Positions 30,501 through 42,000 of a stretch of DNA of 64,000 nt are shown piece after piece. Location: contig OU015653.1 of NCBI GenBank assembly GCA_907165275.2, forward strand, positions 3,254,001 to 3,318,000. The letters run 5' to 3'. The first letter of the stretch is position 1; each line of letters begins with the position of its first letter. The stretch comes from Zygaena filipendulae. Lineage: Eukaryota > Arthropoda > Insecta > Lepidoptera > Zygaenidae. The notes under the pieces are model-generated. The model did not search any database and was not told the origin of the DNA. It worked only from the letters and a program-made list of their open reading frames with translations. A program made the translations under genes and the position numbers.

Positions 30501-32365
30501 GATTACTACCTGGTATCCAAGGGACGGAAAAAGGATAAGAGGAAGACCATACAGAAGATGGGAGGATGATATGGTATTAGAGGCAGGAAGAACCTGGCAC
30601 AGGGACGCACTGAACGCGAGCAAATGGAGACTGATGGGGGAGGCCTTTGCTAATGGGCACACAGAAAATAAAGGGAGCTAACTTGTTACCGTGGTCAAAA
30701 TAGTTTTAAGCAATTGTTTTTTCTGAATACAGGCTAATAAAATAAAAAAATAAATAAAAATAAAGTATATGGTGAAAAGTGTGCGAAAATCTCAAAAAAG
30801 TATGAGATATTCGTAAGTCAATAATTAATTATTGTACGTAAACCTGGCGGCCGCAAACTAACTCTAGGGTGGCCGCGAACCAAAAAAAGTGGCCGTCAAC
30901 CGGCATTTTGGGTAAATTTCAGGTAATTATTTATTTAAAAAAAAACTGATTGAATCTTCCTTCAATACTTAATTCGAAAAAAATCTTGATTATATTTGCT
31001 ACCCCTACAGAAACAATCAGAACTTGAAATATGGACATATTATATTAATTTTAAGGAGCAAAGTTGGGAAGGCGACTAAAAGGCCGCCAACCGGCGCAAT
31101 GACCCTACCATACACAACTTCATTGTTGAACACTTTGGCCGTTACTGATAATATTATAATAACAGTATTTATTCAACAACAATAACATACATCAGCGGTT
31201 CCCAAACTAAGTACTACACCAATAATACAGAGTGATGGAGCATCACTAAGAGTTTGAAACAAGCATGTCATAGCACAATGTTATAACATGATAAGCTTGT
31301 CGCAAATAACTTACTGCCTGATGTACCACCAGCTGCCACCTCAGGCTGGTCAATTGGTCATGTGACATAGAAAAGTCAGTTTTTCTATTTTCCTGTGTTT
31401 GTTACTTAAAAGAAATACTTACACTCTTCTCAACTTGAGTTTTCTCATACGTATAAGGTATTGTGTTATTTTAAGAAATCTCTGTTTACATTTAGACTTT
31501 ATAAAAGCAGGCCAATATAGAAGGTTTTCGTTTATCTGATAAACAGCTTTCTCAAAGTTTCTTGACAGCTTAACTTTCTCCCATTGCTTGGCCGGAAACA
31601 TGACTCTGGAAAATATGGTTATATTTAAAATTAAAGATTTTATAATAATTTGGACAGCAATAGTTAAATCCTGATGTAGAAAAATTACATTTCAAATTAT
31701 AATATTTAAGCATAATTACAATTGACTAAAACCTTATTATGTAAATAATATTAAATTTTATTTTAAATTTTATTCTAAAGCTGACACAATGTTGCGGAAG
31801 CCTCCACTATTCAGATTCAGAACCAGACCTGACATGAAGAAATTAAGTTGTATAAGTTTTAACACTACTGGCAAAATGCAATAATCACAAAGTCTTCCAC
31901 AGTCCACACACAAAGCTTTTTTCTATGATATGTCTGTCTAATTTTATTGTCTATCTCGTGATATTGATTTTAAACCCTGAAATTAAGTAAGAAAATCGGC
32001 AAACCTTTCCGCAGTTTTCATATACAAATAGATAATTCCATTCTCCTCCCGTATAGTCGCGTATTTACTATTAGCCAGTGGGCAAGCGGCTCGGCTGCAG
32101 AGACCAGTAAGGTTATATTCATTGCGACAAAAATGTTGAGTACTCGTCCTGAAACATTCAATTACACATTATAAATTAAAACTTCTAAACATTAAAAATA
32201 CGTCCGATATAAACGAAAACTCTTACTAACGTTACTTTATGAGAACAGTGGGTTTTGTTGATGATCGCCCAAACAACCTATAAAAAATTAGATTAAATTG
32301 TAGAATCAATCAATCAAAAATCATAATAAATTATCAGATAATATCCTTACATCATCGTGCTGCAT
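24548..32365 (-). CDS. Mak16: MAK16 ribosome-biogenesis factor, eight coding exons
   Basis: Nucleolar factor needed for assembly of the 60S ribosomal subunit (27S pre-rRNA processing). Exons in order: 32365-32351, 32277-32231, 32148-32005, 31605-31423, 27784-27655, 26813-26622, 25723-25652, 24628-24548. All joins keep phase and give 287 residues (human about 300). It starts MQHDD, as in the family. Cysteines 16, 28, 38 and 43 with [12 protein letters not shown] and [14 protein letters not shown] form the conserved N-terminal metal/cluster-binding region. [18 protein letters not shown] and [20 protein letters not shown] follow, then a basic RRERRREEK helix, YKDIYNFPQ, an acidic Glu/Asp-rich region and the conserved VEIEYET C-terminus. 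The 3.6-kb intron 4 carries a pogo element. The gene is head-to-head with CENP-E. Confidence 0.93.
25338..25571. mobile_element. MITE with GGACATAGATAAGCAATA ends
   Basis: The left end GGACATAGATAAGCAATA pairs with TATTGCTTATCGGCGTCC-type right end. Another complete copy is at 48347-48576, and a partial copy with a nested insertion is at about 25975-26290. It lies in the MAK16 intron before the last exon pair. 24995-25260 next to it is a copy of the repeat also found at 48616-48770 and 51724-51853. Confidence 0.65.
26027..26145. mobile_element. Foldback MITE nested in another MITE
   Basis: Ends GCTCACTCCACATTCACGC and GCGTGAATGTGGAGCGGGC are inverted copies. Internal CTCGCAAG and CTTGCGAG pair as well. 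It interrupts a copy of the 25338-25571 family. Confidence 0.65.
26436..26604 (+). mobile_element. Degraded Helitron next to MAK16 exon 6
   Basis: Contains the family's GGAATTCACGCTGGAACTCC and AACGTGGGTGATACCAC blocks; the CTAG end is lost. It stops about 18 bp from the donor of MAK16 exon 6 (26622). Confidence 0.55.
26882..27122 (+). mobile_element. tRNA-derived SINE
   Basis: Has a B-box-like TGTTCGATTCCCGG preceded by a tRNA-like GTAGGTCACCATGCATGCCC segment, and ends in a (ATT)n tail. A second copy of the family, minus strand, is at about 51505-51640. Confidence 0.65.
27405..27597 (+). mobile_element. Helitron (Lep1-like) in MAK16 intron
   Basis: Begins TCCTACTAATATTATAAATG and ends GGCACAGCTAG. 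The hairpin region is shortened (CCCGCGGGAAACCGCGG). It lies about 60 bp from MAK16 exon 5. Confidence 0.75.
28753..29352 (+). pseudogene. Pogo/CENP-B-type transposase N-terminus, broken
   Basis: The first segment is a psq-type helix-turn-helix ([20 protein letters not shown]). After an in-frame TAA at 28891-28893 the frame continues as [20 protein letters not shown] and a CENP-B/Tc5-like second DNA-binding segment ([20 protein letters not shown]). A frameshift near 29098 and a 109-bp MITE at 29117-29225 interrupt it. It resumes with [15 protein letters not shown] and [17 protein letters not shown], then stops. The DDE catalytic domain that follows in intact relatives is absent. It is non-functional as transposase. 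Confidence 0.75.
29117..29225. mobile_element. 109-bp foldback MITE inserted at TA
   Basis: CTATGAGCTCTTAAAGCA is perfectly inverted at the other end. The inner halves (CCTAAATTGAAT and ATTCAATTTAGG) pair too, so nearly the whole element is one hairpin. TA lies on each side (29115-29116, 29226-29227). It splits the transposase remnant at a point where that protein is normally continuous. Confidence 0.8.
29996..30763 (+). mobile_element. 5'-truncated non-LTR retrotransposon (LINE) with coding C-terminus
   Basis: Flanked by the exact 12-bp duplication AGTATATGGTGA (29984-29995 and 30764-30775). It carries an open frame to a stop at 30679-30681 encoding about 225 residues of a reverse-transcriptase ORF C-terminus, with landmarks [38 protein letters not shown] and [20 protein letters not shown]. 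It ends in an A-rich (AATAAA)n tail. These landmarks are typical of RTE/CR1-like insect LINEs; the clade is not certain. The open frame with no lesions suggests recent insertion. No catalytic core is present. Confidence 0.8.
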
Positions 32366-32960
32366 CTTAAATTATTAACATAAAAAATTACAAAGCTAAA
32401 ATTAGTAACACTAACGTGATTAGAGACCAAAAACAGATTTTTGAAAATGAAAAAAGTTGAAAAAACACATGCGACATGCGACGGCGACACAATATTTTTT
32501 TTTTATTTATTTATCGGCCATGGATACATGTCCTTTAAGCAACGGCGACACACGTGACGCAGTATTACCAACTCTCGAAACCATTTACCCCTAAACATTT
32601 ACCCCTCTCGAAAACCCCTAAATCCCCCTAAATAAAATAGAGTACTTGCATGAAATTTATTTTTAGAAATAGTGTCAATATTTCAAAACTAGAGGCTTAG
32701 AAAAGCGTTATCGTGAATGATTTACTAAAAAATTTTCAATATTTTCCAAGATATTCGTTGCCACGAACATACCCTTTGTTAATCTGTGGTTCATTTGAAA
32801 AATTGAAAAGTTTTTTTTTCCTCTTTTGAAACTGTCGGTGTCGTTTGTCGGTTATTTTTATCCGTCATCTCGCATAGTAGGTAGTTGTTCAAATGTTTAA
32901 GATTACGCGAAAAGAAAATAATTAAGCTGGTGAGACATAACTTTAAAATAATGAGGAAAA
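32366..32960. promoter_or_regulatory. Shared head-to-head promoter of MAK16 and CENP-E
   Basis: Only 595 bp separate the two start codons, which point away from each other. The region contains the E-box CACGTG at 32551-32556 (a Myc/Max-type site common at ribosome-biogenesis genes), repeated TTTACCCCTAAA-like tracts at 32582-32632, and a piece of the MITE family of 11563-12180 from about 32637. There is no clear TATA box for either gene. Bidirectional use is inferred from layout. Confidence 0.55.
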
Positions 32961-32968
32961 ATGAGTGA
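32951..32968 (+). promoter_or_regulatory. Overlapping upstream ORF at the CENP-E start
   Basis: An ATG ten bases before the CENP-E start opens a five-codon frame that ends in TGA at 32966-32968, inside the CENP-E coding sequence. If the leader includes it, ribosomes could initiate here first. Its context (AATAATGAGG) is weak; the CENP-E ATG (AAAAATGAGT) has A at -3. Confidence 0.4.
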
Positions 32969-35900
32969 CAATATCAAAGTAGTTGTCAAGGTAAGGCCAT
33001 TGATTTCTCGCGAAATCGAAGAGAAACTCTCTTACCAATGGCGCGTCCAAAATAACACTTTGTATCAGCTTGACCAGAGTGGGAAGGATTTTGGACAATG
33101 TTTTACATTTGGTGAGTGCGGAATATTTTTGATTATATATTATTATCTACAGCCTGAGACGCGTTCGTAATAGTTTTTCATATATATTTTAATAATTATA
33201 TTTCACTTCGTTATACTTACTATACAGTTGCATTCACTATAAAATTTGTTCATGCAGCACATTGTTAAACTTTCTAAAATGGAACTATTATAATTTACAG
33301 ACCGAGTTTATGGCAAAGACACTAAAACTAGTGATGTTTATGATGAAATTGCAAAGCCAATCGTTGAAGCGGCCACTGCTGGAGTCAATGGCACTATCTT
33401 TGCATATGGGCAAACATCATCGGGCAAAACATACACAATGTCGGGCACAGACACCTCTCCTGGTATCATTCATCTGGCCGTCATCAACTTGTTTAAAATT
33501 ATTAAAAACATACCTGACAGAGATTTCTTAGTTAGGTAAAGAAAAATCGCTAATACTTTCAATACTTTGATGTATTATTTTGTAATTAAATAAAATTTTC
33601 TCGGAACTTTGAATAACCTGTATTTTTTTCTTTTATATTATTGTAGAGTGTCATACGTAGAAATCTACAATGATATAGTAAAGGATTTATTAACAGTCGA
33701 CAAAAAAAAGGTTAAGATAAAGGAGACATTCAATGGTGTCAAAGTTGATGCAGAAGAAAAAGTTACTGCTACTGCTGAGGAAGTGTTTGAAATTATGAAA
33801 GAAGTATAAAGCAGCCTTTAATAAATGAAGAAAAATAATTAAAATGTGTGATGTACTAATTTGTTTTTTTTTTTAGGGTGAAGCTAACAGACAGGTTGGC
33901 GCAACTAATATGAATGAAGAAAGTAGCAGATCCCATTCTATATTTCAAATTGTGAGTGTAAATTATCAGTACTAATCACCAGTGTACATTATAATATAAT
34001 AGAGTGAAACTTTTACTTTTGAAAGTAATAATCATAATAAATTCATATGCAACTGCAATTCATACTAATTAAATTTATATACCACGAGACTGCACTTAGC
34101 ATATGTGTTAATGACTTTCACTGACAGATTAATAATATTATGACATTGTAACTTTGTAAGTGTACAGTAGGTAGGTATGTAAAAAATTTTTAATGCTTAG
34201 TTCTTTATATTTTATTTTGTAAATCTCATGATTTCAAAATACATCATGAGTGTTTTTAATTTCATTTGCGTTGCTTTTTCTGTCAAGTCACACATTGTCA
34301 TTGGCACAATAAGGAAGTTGACGACTTTTGAAAATCAAAATTCTAATTAGTTTGTCAGTTAGAAAATAAGAAAACAATGAACACATATTTTTTGCTTTTT
34401 CAAATTAATGAAAATATACTGAGATAAAGCGCATCAAAGTTTAGGGTGGGGGATTGTGACGGCATTAAACCGATATAAGCCCCCATACAAACTGCACCGA
34501 TTAGTGATGTCATGCGAAATTTCAACTCAATGTATCGCCGTTATTTTTTGATTACATAAAAAAAGAAACAGGGCAATATTTTTGATTAATCTACAAGACG
34601 GACTAAACAAAATTAGTCAACTAGCCTATTACAAATGTTGCCATTTAATAAAAAAAGCATCACCTTGGATCACCTTCTATACAGCTGATCATTAAAAAAA
34701 TTGGGTTTTAAATTGTCTAATAGTGATTTCTGTCTATACAAAATTATTAATAATTTAAAAATTTAAAAATTAATAATAATTAATAATTTTTAATTTTCCC
34801 TTTAACAGACAATAGAGTCCAGAGAGCACATAGAAGGCGAGGGGGAGGTTGGTTGTGTGAATGTTTCCCAACTGAACCTCGTGGACTTGGCTGGTTCGGA
34901 GAGGGCGGGCCAGACAGGCGCGACCGGTGTGAGATTCAAGGAAGGCACACATATCAATATGTCACTGTCATCCCTTGCTCTTGTAATCAAACAGCTAGCT
35001 GAGGAACCAAATAAGTACATACTACATAGATTAAATTTTTATATATTATTTATTTTTTTATATTTATTTATTTAAACTTTTTGCACATTATGGTACAAAA
35101 GGCGGACTTAATGCCATTGTGGCATTCTCTGACCTTCAAGATATCTTTTATCTTAAGTTTATCTTTAATAGGTACTTAGACTTATATAAGTAGTTATTAA
35201 ACACATCATATTATTGCACAAACAAAAATTAGAAATAGCAGACTTATTGCTTTGTAACATTTAAACTCTTCTAGACAACCCTTAGGCAAATAACTGGAAC
35301 ATAGTAAAATGTCAAATGTTCACTATCATAACATGGGCTTGAATTGAAGTTTTATCTAAATGAAATCTTCAAAATGCAAGTACATATATGTATATCTAAC
35401 ATTATTGTATAATATACCTACATGTAGTTACTAGTTGTTAACTGTTGCAATGTAATGTTATTTAATTTTGTCACACGTTTTTTAAATATATGAAACAATA
35501 CAATATTATAGTCTTCAAAATCTAATATGAGTAATCTGGTATTTTGATTTTCAGATACATCAATTACCGTGACAGCAAGCTGACGCGTATATTGCAGAAC
35601 TCGTTAGGTGGCAATGCAAAGACAAGTATCATATGCGCTATCACACCAGCTGCCATTGAAGAAACCATCTCTACGCTTCAGTGAGTTTCCAAGATAAAAG
35701 TGTTTTTTGATTTACAAAGATTTCGAAGAGTTAAATGGTGTACCTGTACTGTAATCTTCTGCAATAAGAAGTACAATCAGACAAAAATGAATAGCTGACA
35801 TTTAATTTTGTTTAGTCCACATTTCTAATGTCTTTGATTCAGCATGTGAATATATATTTTGGCTATTTTCTATGCAGACAATAACACTAGTAACTTCTAT

Positions 35901-36075
35901 GGTGTACTCTATTTGAAATATTTTTTTTTACATTATTAGATTCGCAAACAGGGCGAAGGCTATAAAGAACAAGCCCAAAGTGAACGAGGTAGCGACCAAC
36001 GCGACGATGATCCAAAGCCTTACTGCGCAACTGTCCAAATTACAATCACAGTTGGAGAGCAAAAAGAATCTTGAG
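32961..36075 (+). other. CENP-E: CENP-E motor-domain exons 1-7
   Basis: These seven exons encode the kinesin motor. Exon 2 holds the nucleotide-binding P-loop. Exon 3 holds [15 protein letters not shown] (loop beta4-alpha2 region). Exon 4 holds switch I. Exon 5 holds [10 protein letters not shown] and [16 protein letters not shown]. Exon 6 holds [20 protein letters not shown], and exon 7 the FANRAK neck junction. All residues needed for ATP hydrolysis appear intact. The intron between exons 4 and 5 carries the MITE at 34313-34627. Confidence 0.9.
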
Positions 36076-39000
36076 GTAAACTTGACTTCAGTTTGAGTGT
36101 TCATAGATCGGCTCAACTCTGCTTGTTTTTTTGTCTATACTTTTTAGACGCGTTAAGAAACCGAGTAGTTTTAGCATGTGACGCTTTTGCCAGCGTCGTT
36201 GTTACACCATGTAACAGTTTGAATCTATTATTCACACTAAAGAAGTATTCCTTCATAAGTAGGTACTTACGAAGTTAAACTTTACACACACTGATTTAAA
36301 ACGAAGCTCTTTATCGCACGGTACGGGTGGAAGTAAAAATTCATTTACTGTCACGGTGTCATACGGCTGCTCTAGGTACGGATAAACAAAGCAACTGTAA
36401 TTTTTTTTATGAGTTTTTTTTATTTTTACTTCTTTTCACACATTACGGACATAACTTACAAAACTTCATTCTAACCAAGTGTTTTACGACACTCACGCAT
36501 TTTTTTGTATTGTCATCAGTATCGGCGGCGTAATCCATTTAATTATTAAACTACATAGATACTTGTAAGCGTACTTTATGTGGCGATATCGCTTTACGTA
36601 TCGTCGAACCGACTCCTTTACATTTCCAGCAAGACAACTACAACTTGACAAAACAAATAGCCAAGCTGCAGCGTTGGATACTGAACGGGTTCGGGCAGGC
36701 GGGCGCGGGCGCGGGCGCGGGCCGCCGCAAGACGTGGTGCGCGCCGCGCCGCGCCACCATATCCACGCTGCACCCCAGCGAGGAGCCGACGGTGCCGCCG
36801 CCCAGGTTCTGTACGCCCGTACTCAAATACAAGTGAGTTTGTTCTTGCCGTTCAGTCACTCAGTTGTCACCGTCGCGCTGTCACCGGCGGCGCGGCGACC
36901 AATAAGAATAGGCTATTTGACAAAATTTTTGTTATTAGTCCGACCTGTAGATTCATAAAAAATATTAGACACGTATTTTTTCCTTTTTTAACGTAAGCAA
37001 AAAATAATAGAGTCACGTTGAGTCGAAATGTCGCGTGACGTCACAAGCAGGTGCAGTTTTTACCTGCATACGATGTTACGTGGCCCCACTCCCCCACACT
37101 TTAACGCACTTTCTCCAAGTATATTTTCATTAATTTGTAAAAGCAAAATATACGTGTATACAATTTTTAATTATCTGACGGACTAAATAGAATCTAGAAA
37201 AAAAATAGTCAAATAGCCTAAGCCGAAACACGTCCACTGCTGGACATGGGCCTTCCCCAAGGATCGCAACGACCGGTCCTGCTCTTCCCTCATCCAATAG
37301 GAGCGCCGCTATTCCTGGTTACGATAGCGGCCACGGTAACGGTGGGGCGGGAATTGCTAAGAATAGAATTTTTTAATCCCAATCAATACACCCCATTGCG
37401 AAATAAGTTCTTATACGTCTATTTTTCCAGTTCAATGACAACGCCTGGCGCACCCGAATTCCTAACCATACACAAGGATAGGATGCTGCCGTGTGTACCA
37501 GAAGAGGTGGTCGATGGGCAAATAACCCCACCGCCTGTCAGGAAGGTGGACTTCAATAATGAGATCATAGAACTCGGTAGGTAGATACCTAATTCGATAC
37601 GGCAAGTTCTTAGAAGGTCACAAGTCAAGTTCTTTGGTTTCATTCTCGTTACAGACAGTGATGATGATGATGACACTCAGGTTCCTGAACCCTGCTCGCC
37701 GTACCACAAATGTTATGGTAAAGAATAATAAATTATTTATGGCTTACTTAATAAAAAAATGATGTACATTTAATAAATATAAATTATAAATACTCAAAGT
37801 GTAATATAATATGAATGTTTTCTTCATAAATAGCATGATTTACGGTTTCAGAATATCATGATATGAATCTCTTATGTGAATTTTAGGTTCATCCAAAACA
37901 CCACCGTGTATCCTGCGAAAAAATGCAAAACAAGCTGAGAAAAATCTTCAAGATATTGTTGAACTTACTGAAAGAGAAAAAATATACACACCTAATGTGG
38001 TAAGTTATTTTACTACCAGATGAATGAGAAATCCGACAATTGGTCTATTAATTGAAAAATAACCCCTTACGCAATATACTTGACCTATAAATGCGTAGGA
38101 CGAGATCAAAAATAGCCCAGTCAAGAAAATATTATTATCTATTTATTATTTTAGTGTTTCGTACATAATTCGTATTATTTCGGCAGAAATGACAAAAAAT
38201 AATAAATGTTCCATTAGTGTGAGAAAATATTGACCCAATTCAAAAAATTAACCGTATACAAACAAGTTTTGAATGTTATCGTGAATTTTTTGAACAGGTA
38301 ATTAAGAAAGAAAGTGTACATAAAGAAACTGAACCTAATCGCCGTGATAGAATTGCAAGAGATCTTAGAATGGTATAGTTACAATCAATTAAAAAGGGTG
38401 TAAACTTTGGTTTGGTCCATGCTAATAACATCATCAACTATTCTACTTCTGAAACAATAAAATTCTTGTTGAACATATCAAAGCTATATTGCTTTTCATG
38501 GCATAATGGGCATGTTGACTTTCTTTTTTAGCCCGTCTTGTAGATTAATAAAAAATATTGGACACGTATTTTTTCTTTTTTTACGTAATCAACGAAAAAA
38601 CGGCGATACATTGAGTTGAAATTTCGCGTGACGTCACTATTCGGACAGTTTGTATGGCGGTTTTAGCGGTTAGTGACGTCACGACCCCCTCACCCTAAAC
38701 TTTAATGCGCTTTATCTCTGTATATTTTAATTTATTTGAAAAAGCAAAAAATACGTGTCTATTTGTTTTTTTATTTTCTTACTGACGGACTAATTAGACT
38801 TTTGATTTTCAAAAGTAGTCAACATCCCCATTATTGTAATTTTAACACTAAACCACTCAATGCTTTCTACTCTTTCTTCATAAATGCTATCAGTAATAAT
38901 TGCCTCGTAAGTTATGATCAGTGGTCGGCGTAGGGTGCCATGGTCTTGCATCAAAATTTGGAACAATACAACAGTAGCCGTGTTTTTAAAGAAATAAATC

Positions 39001-42000
39001 ATGTTTACATATTTTAGAAATTCAAATTTTAATTTAAACTGTAATTTTTTTTATTTATCCTTTCAAAATCACTGCTCATGACTTGCCAAATCAATGTTCC
39101 TATAATTTTTTTTTTTTTTCATCAACTATGATTACTTATTTGATACTATTGTGACATACAAGAACGTGGCTTGATCTTATCTACATTTGAAACGGAGGTA
39201 TTTAATATCACTTCTTTAACATTAACATTCATCTATCGCCTGTAGATCGATCGTCAGTAATATTTTTATTGACATTTTTTTTATTTGTCCCAAGATTGAA
39301 CTTATGGAAAAATTGGAATCGAACATATCTGTGATAACTAAATTGGAAGATGAAGTTTTAACGTTAAAAAATATATGTAAAAATAAGGACTCAGAAATGG
39401 ACGAATTAAAAAATAAAGTAGCTATGACAGAAAATGAGGTTCAGAAATCAATAGCTGCTAAGGTGAGTTGAACTTTTATATGCATTTTATTCATTCATTC
39501 ATTAATTAAATGAAACGATAGATATCATTGTTCTTTGTATGTTTACAGTTGGAGCTAGAAACGCTATGCAAAGATTATAATACAAAACTAACAGACTTAG
39601 AAGTCAGCTACGACACAATTAAGGCTAGAGCTAAGCGAAGGGAAGATGAACTACTATCCCTTTTAAATGATCAGAAAGTAAATAATGCTCCAACTGATCT
39701 AAAAGGTAAGTAAAATAGTACTTTTTACAGTAATATGAGATTGATGTAATTTTTCTTATGTAAATGACACTAAATAGATTTTTTTTTTAAACAGAAAAAT
39801 TGTTATTGCGTCCGCTGAATAAAGAGTTATCTAATTTCATGGATATGTCTAAGGATATTTCTCTAGTCAAAAGCGACAATGAATGTAGTATAGTTAGCCC
39901 ATATGATGACGAACTGTCTCCGAAAATACAAGAAATTATTTCTGACATGCAAACACAGCTGTCCTCAAAACACCAGATGATTCTGCTATTTGAATCAAAG
40001 TTATCTGAGCAAAAGGAAGAAATTGAATCTTTACAAGAACGGAATCGAAACTTCCATAATGACGTAATTAGTTTACAAACAAAACTTGAGACTGTAGAAA
40101 ACGAAAATTCTTTGCTTAAATCCACAATAGAAACTCTAAATGCCACAGTACAAAACCAAAAAGATATCATAGAGACTTCAAATACAGATATAAAGTCGTA
40201 TAATAGTTTAATCCATGAGCTTCAGATAAAACTAACAGAAAGAGACAAAAAGCAAAATATCTGCATAGATGACAGTTTATTGGAAAAAATGATTGCAAAT
40301 GAAGAAAAATTTATAGCCAATAATGAAAACATGGAAAACATAGTGCTTTCATTTAGAAATGCTGTTGATTCGCGCAATAAAGAAATCGAAAATTTAAAAA
40401 CTACAGTTGAAAAATTATCCAAAAATGATATTATTTCAGATTTAGAATCAGAAATCGTGATTAAAAAAAATTTAATTGACGAACTTAATAAAGAAATAGA
40501 ACAATTAAAATATAAACACAATCACACCATTGAAACTGTTGATAAACTTATGCAGGATAAAACTGATTTATCAAGTGTGGAACATCAGTTAACAGAAAAG
40601 TTAGGACTGTGCCAAGAACAAAACACTAAATTACAGAAACTGTTTCAAGAGAAGAGTGTATGCATTAAAAATCTAGAAGAAACCATTGAAAAACTTACGC
40701 TTGATCTGACTGATAAAGAAGTAAAAGTATTAGAAATCTCAAGTATTAATGAAGATTTATCAAAACAAATCAGCGATTTGTCCCAGAAAATCAATAGCCT
40801 TGAAGACGATATTCAACTTAAAGAAAATTTAATTTTGTCCCTTTCAAAAGATGAAAAAGAAACGCAAGAATGTGTAACGAAAGCTAAAACGGCTTACAGT
40901 CAACTACGAAATATCTTAAATATATTAACTGGCGACATACAAGAGTTTCCAGAACTTATCGATAATTTCTTGAATGTATTCCACATATTACTTGACACAT
41001 TTAATGTTCTTGAAAGTTCGGCTATTAAAGTGGTTTCTGAAAAGAAACTGGCGGAAGAAAATAATTCTGTGCTGATACAAAAACACAACGAACAAATTTC
41101 TGAACTACAAATACAAATCGATAATCTCAAAGTCATAGAAAATGAGCGCACTGTGGAAAATGAAAATTTGATAGATCAAAAACTTCAGCTGTCAAATAAT
41201 CTTGCTAAAGTTAGTCAAGAGCTTGAAATAAAAAATAAGTACTGTATTGAATTAGAAACAGTAATAAATGACCTAAAAGAAAACAATGGAAACTTGCGCA
41301 ACGACCTTGTGTCCAAACTAGATGTGATACAAATGTTAAAGAATGAAGTAACTGTAATGCACTCCGATTTAAAAGCGTTTAAAGAATTAAGCTGTAGCAA
41401 ATGCGTTAAATATAATGAAGAAGTGGAAAACCTTCAATCTGCTTTAAAATCAGAGCAAGACAGTTTCAGACTTGCTTTGCAAGAAAAAGATAAAGAATTA
41501 ACTACTATTATGATTGCTTTACAACAAGCTAAAGTCAACCTAGATGATAAAATCATAGAGTTGGTCAATTTCAAAGAAGTCGTTAACGCTTCTGTTAATA
41601 ATAGAGACCGACTACTAGAAAACATATTAAAAAATATCTGTAATTTAACTAGTAAATATAATTTAGAGAACAATACAGTATATGAGTTCACACAAAGTTA
41701 CGAAGACACTCACGAAAAAATTATTGTAACTTTGGATAAAATAGCTAAATACATTGAATTTATTCAATCTGACCACTCAGTAAGTGATAATAGCCATGAT
41801 AAAGAAGAAATGTTATGTGAAGCTAAAGAAGAAGTTACAAAATTGACGCAACAGAATCTCAAATTAAATGATAATCTTTCAGAATTAGTATCTAAAAACC
41901 AAGAGCTTTTATATGAAATTGACAAGTGGCAATTATGCAACAAGGATTTGAAAAACAATTTACTGGAATCCAACAAATCGCTGGAGACATTGCGGGAGGA

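Larger units (their letters stand above)
27972..31105 (+). mobile_element. 3.1-kb pogo-like DNA transposon in MAK16 intron 4
   Basis: Left end GGGTCATTACGCTGGATCGC and right end GCCAACCGGCGCAATGACCC form imperfect inverted repeats. TA flanks both sides (27970-27971 and 31106-31107), the target duplication of Tc1/mariner/pogo elements. Both subterminal zones are studded with GGCCGCC/GGCGGCC motifs (28370-28690 and 30847-31090). Inside are the broken transposase N-terminus at 28753-29352, a MITE, and a LINE fragment. There is no DDE catalytic domain, so it cannot move itself. Confidence 0.75.

Noticed and set aside
36645..36859. Alternative frames over CENP-E exon 8
   Set aside because: Only the frame giving [20 protein letters not shown] joins exons 7 and 9 in phase; the others are GC-driven shadows.
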